A stretch of DNA of 10,377 nt, taken from positions 4,596-14,972 of the forward strand of contig CALMTJ010000135.1 in assembly GCA_937872715.1 (NCBI GenBank), written 5' to 3'. Shown here piece after piece: positions 6,002-10,377 of this stretch. The notes under the pieces are model-generated. The model was not told where the DNA came from. It did not search any database and saw only the letters and a list, made by a program, of their open reading frames with translations. Source of the stretch: an uncultured Methylobacteriaceae bacterium. GTDB lineage: Bacteria > Pseudomonadota > Alphaproteobacteria > Rhizobiales > Beijerinckiaceae. Position numbers and translations under genes: made by a program. How positions within the stretch are numbered: position 1 is the first letter of the stretch; each line of letters starts with the position of its first letter.

Positions 6002-7255
6002 TCTATAGGCGGCCGGGACGCCGCCGACCGGCAGCTTCCCGGCCCGCCTCCTCGTCAGGAGGAAGACGGCGATCGACCCGTTGAGCAGGTTCCAGCCGAG
6101 CCCGTTCAGGAAGGCCACGTGGTAGGAGCCGGTGAGGTCGAAGATCACGCCGGACAGCCAGCCGCCGAGCGCCATCCCGAACAGGGTCGCGGTGAGGAGG
6201 ATGCCCATCCTCGAACCCGCCTCCGAGGCCGGGAAGTAATCGCGCGCGATGATGGCGTAGCTCGGCACGATGCCGCCCTGGAAGAGGCCGAACAGGGCCG
6301 AGATGACGTAAAGCTGCCCCAGCCCGTCGAAAACTGTGTAGAGCGCGAGCGCCACGCCTTGGAGGAGCGAGCCGGCCAGCAGCGTCAGGAGGCCGCCGAT
6401 CCGGTCGGCCACGAACCCGGAGGCGATCCGCGACACGATACCGAAGCCGAGCATCAGGGCCAGCATCTCGGCGCCGCGCGCGGCGCCGTAGCCGAGATCG
6501 CCGCAATAGGCGACGATATGGACCTGCGGCATCGCCATGGCGACGCAGCACGCGATCCCGGCCACGACGAGGAGCGCCTGGAGGGTTCCGGGCGAGATCG
6601 TGAGCGGTTCCGGCAGGAAGGCCGGGCGGGCGGCGGCCCTGGATTCCGCCGAGAAGTTCGCCCTGCGCCGCAGAAGCAGGATCAGGGGCGGCATCGACAC
6701 GGCGCAGAACGCCGCGATCCCGAGATGCGTGGCGCGCCAGCCATAGGCGGCCGTCGCCCCTTGCACCACCGGCGGCCAGACGGCGCCGGCGACGTAATTC
6801 CCGGAAGCCGCGATCGCGACCGCGATGCCCCGCCGCCGCACGAACCAGAGCGAGACGTCGGCCAGGAGCGGGGCAAGACTCGCCGACGAGCCGAGCCCGA
6901 TCAGGAGCCCGTGGGCCGCGCCGTAGACCGCCAGGCTGGGCGCCAGGGCCGCGGCGATGTAGCCCGCGGCGAGCAGCCCGCATCCGAGCGCGGTCGTGGC
7001 CACGATCCCGGCCCGGTCGGACAGCCGGCCGAGCAGGACGCCGCCGATGCCGAAGCCGATCATGATGACGGTGTAAGGCACCGAGGCGTCGCCGCGCGCC
7101 GCCCCGAACTCGGCCTGAACGGCCGGGAGGGCGACCACCACGGACCACATCCCGACACCGCCGATCGTGCTCAGCGCGACCGCCACGAGCAGCCGCAGCC
7201 ACGCGGCCCGCCCGTCCGGCACGTCCAGGCCGGGCGCCGCAGCTCCCTGGCTCAT
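5981..7255 (-). CDS. MFS transporter, 12 transmembrane helices
   Basis: This 424-aa inner-membrane transporter belongs to the major facilitator superfamily. Twelve hydrophobic helices are visible in two halves separated by a polar loop near 196-215. The loop 2-3 signature is GRLSDRAG (76-83), and its echo in the second half is 'GFVADRIGG'. The segment WFVRRRGIAVAIAASGNYVAG (137-157) resembles the 'WF..RRg.A.Gia.sG...G' region of monocarboxylate and oxalate/formate-type MFS proteins, so a small organic anion is a reasonable guess. The substrate is not determined. The start is well supported: the minus strand has GGAGG 5 nt before the ATG. It follows lpd on the same strand after 215 bp and so probably has its own promoter. 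It overlaps the convergent small membrane protein gene by 15 bp. Confidence 0.9.
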   Translation of the reverse strand: MSQGAAAPGLDVPDGRAAWLRLLVAVALSTIGGVGMWSVVVALPAVQAEFGAARGDASVPYTVIMIGFGIGGVLLGRLSDRAGIVATTALGCGLLAAGYIAAALAPSLAVYGAAHGLLIGLGSSASLAPLLADVSLWFVRRRGIAVAIAASGNYVAGAVWPPVVQGATAAYGWRATHLGIAAFCAVSMPPLILLLRRRANFSAESRAAARPAFLPEPLTISPGTLQALLVVAGIACCVAMAMPQVHIVAYCGDLGYGAARGAEMLALMLGFGIVSRIASGFVADRIGGLLTLLAGSLLQGVALALYTVFDGLGQLYVISALFGLFQGGIVPSYAIIARDYFPASEAGSRMGILLTATLFGMALGGWLSGVIFDLTGSYHVAFLNGLGWNLLNGSIAVFLLTRRRAGKLPVGGVPAAYRLASAQD

Positions 7256-7343
7256 CGCTTCCTCCCGCGCGGCTTGTCGTTGTCCGCGTCCTTAGAGCGA
7301 GTCTCGACGCTTGTACCGATCGTCGTCACGCCGGAGCCTTGGC

Positions 7344-7383
7344 CGACCGTGCGACGACCCGTCATCGCGACAAGGCACGGTCG
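7344..7383. repeat. 9-bp inverted repeat in the lpd-MFS gap
   Basis: The 215-bp gap 7256-7470 between lpd and the MFS gene has no convincing gene. It holds cgaccgtgc at 7344-7352 and gcacggtcg at 7375-7383, a perfect 9-bp inverted repeat around 22 nt that can form a small inner stem (gacg/cgtc). A 6-bp stem, cgggcg/cgcccg, lies at 7412-7433, nearer the lpd stop. No T-run follows either. They may shape or end the lpd transcript. I see no convincing promoter for the MFS gene here. Confidence 0.4.
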
Positions 7384-7470
7384 AGGGAGAGCCCCGGGCC
7401 GATGCTCCGACCGGGCGTTGTTCGCTTCGCCCGCGGTGACGATGGGCGGACCTGAACGCGGCCGCCGTTC

Positions 7471-8877
7471 TCACATGTGGATGGCGCGGTTGTCGACCGC
7501 GAGGGCCGCTTCCTTCACGGCCTCGTTCAAGGTCGGGTGCGCGTGGCAGGTGCGGGCCATGTCCTCCGCCGAGGCGCCGAACTCCATCGCGACCGCCGCT
7601 TCCGCGATGATGCCGCCGGCATCCGCCCCGATGATATGGACGCCGAGCACGCGGTCCGTCGCGGCATCGGCCAGGATCTTCACGAACCCGTCCGTGGTCT
7701 TGTTGACCTTGGCCCGCCCGTTCGCCGTGAACGGGAACTTGCCGACCTTGTAGGCAGTGCCGGCCTCCTTCAGTTCCTCTTCCGACCGCCCGACGGCCGC
7801 GACCTCCGGTGAGGTGTACACGACGGACGGGATCACGTCGTAATTCACGTGGCCCGCCTTGCCGGCCAGGATCTCGGCCAGCGCCATGCCCTCGTCCTCG
7901 GCCTTGTGGGCGAGCATCGGGCCGGCCACCACGTCCCCGATCGCGTAGATGCCGGGCACGCTGGTGGCGAAATGCCCGTCGATCTCGACGCGGCCGCGCC
8001 CGTCCGTCCTCACGCCGGCGGCCTCGAGGCCGAGGCCTTCCGTGTAGGCGTAGCGGCCAGTCGCCACCAGCACGATGTCGGCCTCCAGCACGGTCGCGCC
8101 GCCCTCCCCTTGCGCCGGCTCGATCGTCACCTTGGCCGCGCCGCCGCCCGTATCGATGCCCGTGACCTTGGAGCCGAGCTTGAAGGCGAAGCCCTGCCGC
8201 CCGAGGATGCGCTGGAACTGCTTCGCCACCTCGCCGTCGAGCCCCGGCAGGATGCGGTCCAGATACTCGACAACCGTGACCTCGGCGCCGAGACGCCGCC
8301 ACACGGAGCCGAGTTCGAGGCCGATCACGCCCGCCCCGACGACGACGAGCTTGCCGGGCACCTTCTCGAGCGACAGCGCGCCCGTGGAGGACACGACCAT
8401 CTTCTCGTCGATCGTGACGCCCCGGAGTGGGGAGACCTCGGACCCGGTCGCGATGCAGATCGCCTTCGCCTCGACCTCCTTCGTCGAGCCGTCCGCGGCC
8501 GTCACCTCGATCCGGCCGGCCGCCGCGATCCGGCCGGTGCCCTGGAAGGTGTCGACCTTGTTCTTCTTCAGGAGGAACTCGACGCCCTTGGTGTTGCCGT
8601 CGATGCCCTGCTGCTTGAAGGACATCATCTTCGGCAGGTCGAGACTGGGCGACGGGACGCCGATCCCCATCCCGGCAAAGTGGTCGCGCGCGTCGGCGAA
8701 GAGCTCGGAGGCGTGGAGCAGCGCCTTGGACGGCATGCAGCCCACGTTGAGGCACGTGCCGCCGAAGGTCGAGCGCTTCTCCACCACGGCGACCCGCAGC
8801 CCGAGCTGCGCGGCCCGGATGGCGCACACGTAACCCCCGGGGCCGGTGCCGATGACGACGAGATCGTAGGGCATCAT
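7471..8877 (-). CDS. lpdA: Dihydrolipoyl dehydrogenase (E3)
   Basis: This FAD enzyme reoxidises dihydrolipoyl groups on the E2 subunits of 2-oxo acid dehydrogenase complexes, reducing NAD+, in the cytoplasm. The 468-aa length is normal. Counted from the ATG at 8877: FAD-binding GTGPGG at 10-15, the redox disulfide GTCLNVGC with Cys42 and Cys47, the NAD-binding loop VGAGVIGLE in the middle, the second FAD motif YAIGDVVAGPMLAHKAEDEG, and near the C-terminus HAHPTLNE with catalytic His447 and Glu452. The ATG at 8877 or the adjacent one at 8874 gives the usual M(M)PYDLVVIG start. A TTG at 8886 would add only MNW and is unlikely. Lying downstream of odhB on the same strand, it is probably the E3 of the 2-oxoglutarate dehydrogenase complex. 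It follows the pentapeptide gene by 18 bp, with no strong ribosome site of its own. Confidence 0.97.
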   Translation of the reverse strand: MMPYDLVVIGTGPGGYVCAIRAAQLGLRVAVVEKRSTFGGTCLNVGCMPSKALLHASELFADARDHFAGMGIGVPSPSLDLPKMMSFKQQGIDGNTKGVEFLLKKNKVDTFQGTGRIAAAGRIEVTAADGSTKEVEAKAICIATGSEVSPLRGVTIDEKMVVSSTGALSLEKVPGKLVVVGAGVIGLELGSVWRRLGAEVTVVEYLDRILPGLDGEVAKQFQRILGRQGFAFKLGSKVTGIDTGGGAAKVTIEPAQGEGGATVLEADIVLVATGRYAYTEGLGLEAAGVRTDGRGRVEIDGHFATSVPGIYAIGDVVAGPMLAHKAEDEGMALAEILAGKAGHVNYDVIPSVVYTSPEVAAVGRSEEELKEAGTAYKVGKFPFTANGRAKVNKTTDGFVKILADAATDRVLGVHIIGADAGGIIAEAAVAMEFGASAEDMARTCHAHPTLNEAVKEAALAVDNRAIHM

Positions 8878-8895
8878 CCAATTCAACGTGAGTGA

Positions 8896-9213
8896 TCAGG
8901 AACGAGAACGCGACAAACGGCTGATTTCGGCTCGGTCGATACCGGTCGGCAGGACCGTCTTGTCGTCGATCACGGCTTCCGCGAGTTGCGCCGCGGTCAG
9001 ATTGCGGGCGCCCGTCAGGTCGGCACCTCGAAGAACCGTGCCGGACAGTCGCGCGCCGTCGAAATCGGCGTCGCGGAACGACGCTCCGCTGGCATCCGCG
9101 TTCGACAGGTTGGCGCCGCGTAGAACGAACCCGGTCAGATCGGTTCGCCGCACGAAGGCGCCTTGCAGGTCGACCCTGGGGCGCTCTAAGCTTCGCGGAC
9201 TACTCGCCGTCAT
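8896..9213 (-). CDS. Pentapeptide-repeat protein, C-terminal half of a split gene
   Basis: The 105-aa frame from the ATG at 9213 carries about eleven tandem pentapeptides in register: VDLQG, AFVRR, TDLTG, FVLRG, ANLSN, ADASG, ASFRD, ADFDG, ARLSG, TVLRG, ADLTG. The central Leu/Phe every five residues and A(D/N)LxG pattern are those of the right-handed quadrilateral beta-helix. A tail (ARNLTAAQLAEAVIDDKTVLP) closes it as in many family members. Such repeats are binding or scaffold surfaces; no specific function follows. It overlaps the upstream frame by 14 bp. In the known architecture the upstream half (membrane helix plus helical region) and these repeats are one protein, so this is probably the 3' part of a frameshifted gene, or a coupled second gene. 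Codons such as TTA, CTA, GTT and CGA are frequent, unlike neighbouring lpd. Confidence 0.75.
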   Translation of the reverse strand: MTASSPRSLERPRVDLQGAFVRRTDLTGFVLRGANLSNADASGASFRDADFDGARLSGTVLRGADLTGARNLTAAQLAEAVIDDKTVLPTGIDRAEISRLSRSRS

Positions 9214-9604
9214 GTCGAACAACCCTCGCTCGCAACGTCTCGACGATGGCAGCGACATCGACAGGCGGATCGTCGTCGCCGTATGCCGACTTCCGTTCCC
9301 GGAGATGAGCCTGGAGGAGTTCGAAGACCGGATCGGCGAGATCCGGGAAGTCCCGACCAACCTCCCGGAGAACGTAGATGGCGCTCAAGCGAATCTCAAG
9401 CCGCGGGTCGCCGAGTTGACCGGCCGCGCGGTTGAAGAGTTCCACGACGTGGGCACGTCGCGCAAGCTCCGCTCGAACAGCCGAACTGCTGGCTTGCTGC
9501 TGCTCCGGCGCGAGCTTCCGCCAGGCCAGCCAGGACCCAACACCCGCGGCTAAAGCTAGCGCGACGTTCCGGACGATCTCCGAAACGGCGATCCAAACCT
9601 GCAT
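9200..9604 (-). CDS. Membrane-anchored N-terminal half of the split pentapeptide-repeat gene
   Basis: The 134-aa frame begins with a likely transmembrane helix (about 9-28, VRNVALALAAGVGSWLAW). It continues with a soluble helical segment, FNRAAGQLGDPRLEIRLSAI, then YVLREVGRDFPDL and PPVDVAAIVETLR. This matches, from memory, the N-terminal module that precedes pentapeptide repeats in many bacterial proteins ('...A.eqLg...l.vRLgaIyaLerla.d.p...', then a 'dv.aiv..L..R' helix). The frame stops at TAG (9202-9200) exactly where the repeats should begin. Skipping one base there (GAG-t-AGT) joins it to the next frame, giving about 235 aa. The ATG at 9604 lies 15 nt past the odhB stop, in the same frame, without a clear ribosome site, so it is probably co-transcribed with odhB. 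Confidence 0.7.
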   Translation of the reverse strand: MQVWIAVSEIVRNVALALAAGVGSWLAWRKLAPEQQQASSSAVRAELARRAHVVELFNRAAGQLGDPRLEIRLSAIYVLREVGRDFPDLADPVFELLQAHLRERKSAYGDDDPPVDVAAIVETLRARVVRHDGE

Positions 9605-9619
9605 GAGGTGCCAGGCGTC

Positions 9620-10377
9620 TCACAGGTCGAGCACGAGACGCGCCGGATCCTCCAACGCCTCCTTGACCCGGACCAGGAAGGTGACGGCCTCCCGGCCGTC
9701 CACGATCCTGTGATCGTAGGACAGGGCGAGGTACATCATCGGCCGCGCCACGACCTGGCCGCCGCGGACGACCGGGCGCTCCTCGATCCGGTGCATGCCC
9801 AGGATGCCGGATTGCGGCGAGTTCAGGATCGGGGTCGACATCAGCGAGCCGTAGATGCCGCCGTTCGTGACCGTGAAGGTGCCGCCCTGCATCTCCTCGA
9901 TCTTGAGCTGGCCATCGCGGGCCTTCTTGCCGTATCCCGCGACCGCCTTCTCGATCTCGGCGATCGACAGCCGGTCGGCGTCGCGCACCACCGGCACCAC
10001 GAGACCCTTCTCGGTCCCGACCGCGATGCCGATATGGTAGTAGTTCTTGTAGACGATGTCCTGGCCGTCGATCTCGGCATTGACGGCCGGCAGCTCCTTC
10101 AAGGCCTGCACCACCGCCTTGGTGAAGAAGCCCATGAAGCCGAGCTTGGCGCCGTGCTTCTTCTCGAAGGCGTCCTTGTACTGGGTGCGCATCTTCATCA
10201 CGGCGCTCATGTCGACGTCGTTGAACGTCGTCAGCATGGCGGCGATGTTCTGCGCCTCCTTGAGCCGGCGGGCGATGGTCTGCCGGAGCTTGGTCATGCG
10301 GACGCGCTCCTCGCGCGTCGCGTCGTCCGGCGTAGAGGGCGCCCGCATCTGGATCGGCGCGGCGCCGACGGGCGCCG
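9620..10377 (-). CDS. odhB: Dihydrolipoyllysine succinyltransferase (E2 of 2-oxoglutarate dehydrogenase), catalytic domain; 5' end outside the window
   Basis: This is the core acyltransferase of the 2-oxoglutarate dehydrogenase complex, which transfers the succinyl group from lipoyl-lysine to CoA in the TCA cycle. The visible 252 residues start in the Ala/Pro-rich linker and cover the whole catalytic domain. They include VRMTKLRQTIARRLKEAQN, AMLTTFNDVDMSAVM, KLGFMGFFTKAVV, GGTFTVTNGGIYGSLMSTPI and the active-site SYDHRIVDGRE with catalytic His. The wording (AMLTTFN, NSPQSGILGMH, MMYLALSYDHR) is that of SucB/OdhB rather than the pyruvate dehydrogenase E2. The lipoyl and E3-binding domains lie beyond the right edge, since the frame is open to base 10377. 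The ATG at 10348 is internal. Ending in LVLDL, it is followed by the split pentapeptide gene and then lpd on the same strand. Confidence 0.96.
   Translation of the reverse strand, partial: APVGAAPIQMRAPSTPDDATREERVRMTKLRQTIARRLKEAQNIAAMLTTFNDVDMSAVMKMRTQYKDAFEKKHGAKLGFMGFFTKAVVQALKELPAVNAEIDGQDIVYKNYYHIGIAVGTEKGLVVPVVRDADRLSIAEIEKAVAGYGKKARDGQLKIEEMQGGTFTVTNGGIYGSLMSTPILNSPQSGILGMHRIEERPVVRGGQVVARPMMYLALSYDHRIVDGREAVTFLVRVKEALEDPARLVLDL

Noticed and set aside
6119..7753. Long plus-strand open frame antisense to the MFS gene and the end of lpd.
   Set aside because: Composition is that of a GC-driven shadow frame, with no recognisable motif and no ribosome site. The opposite strand encodes proteins of known families.
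7292..8881. Minus-strand open frame of about 530 codons overlapping lpd in another frame.
   Set aside because: It is Arg/Gly-rich shadow sequence; lpd in the other frame has every catalytic motif.
8884..8886. TTG as the start of lpd.
   Set aside because: It adds only three residues not typical of the family; the ATG pair at 8877 and 8874 gives the normal N-terminus.
1..10377. tRNA or rRNA genes, CRISPR arrays, insertion sequences, integrase or attachment sites, toxin-antitoxin or phage-defence operons.
   Set aside because: Reading both strands showed no direct-repeat array, transposase or integrase motif, or tRNA-like cloverleaf. The pentapeptide gene alone is not enough to claim a defence or resistance system.

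Overview
The window is very GC-rich bacterial DNA with dense, almost uniformly G/C-ending codons. Its gene content (a SucB-type E2 gene followed by lpd on one strand, a DacA-type carboxypeptidase with a long Ala/Pro/Lys tail, CobW, DMT and MFS transporters) fits an alphaproteobacterium. Protein style suggests the Methylobacterium group, but that placement is inference from remembered sequences and no search was run.

Layout, left to right. (1) The 3' part of a GNAT acetyltransferase gene (+) enters from the left edge and converges on a cobW-like GTPase gene (-). The cobW gene is translationally coupled to an upstream D-Ala-D-Ala carboxypeptidase gene (-) through a TGATG overlap. (2) Divergent from the carboxypeptidase is a DMT/EamA-type transporter gene (+). 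It converges on an AraC-family regulator gene (-), and the two stop codons lie in a single shared CTAG. (3) Divergent from the AraC gene is a short + strand unit: a 59-codon remnant of an NmrA-like NAD(P)-binding protein, keeping only the two ends of the family, then a small four-helix membrane protein gene 9 nt later. A tandem 10-bp-period repeat in the divergent intergenic region looks like an AraC-family operator. (4) The small membrane protein gene overlaps head-on by 15 bp with an MFS transporter gene (-). A perfect 10-bp hairpin covers both stop codons. (5) After a 215-bp gap come, on the minus strand, lpd (E3), a pentapeptide-repeat locus split over two overlapping frames, and the catalytic part of odhB/sucB (E2), which runs off the right edge.

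How the genes relate. odhB and lpd encode two of the three components of the 2-oxoglutarate dehydrogenase complex of the TCA cycle. The pentapeptide locus sits between them with more A/T-ending codons, so it looks like an insertion into a housekeeping operon. The dac-cobW pair is a candidate functional couple (cell-wall trimming and metal homeostasis), but only their coupling is visible. The AraC/NmrA-like/small membrane protein set looks like a regulated accessory module whose enzyme has been internally deleted.

I see no tRNA, rRNA, CRISPR array, insertion sequence or complete novel defence system. The best leads are the split pentapeptide gene, the NmrA-like remnant, and the hairpin over the convergent stops.
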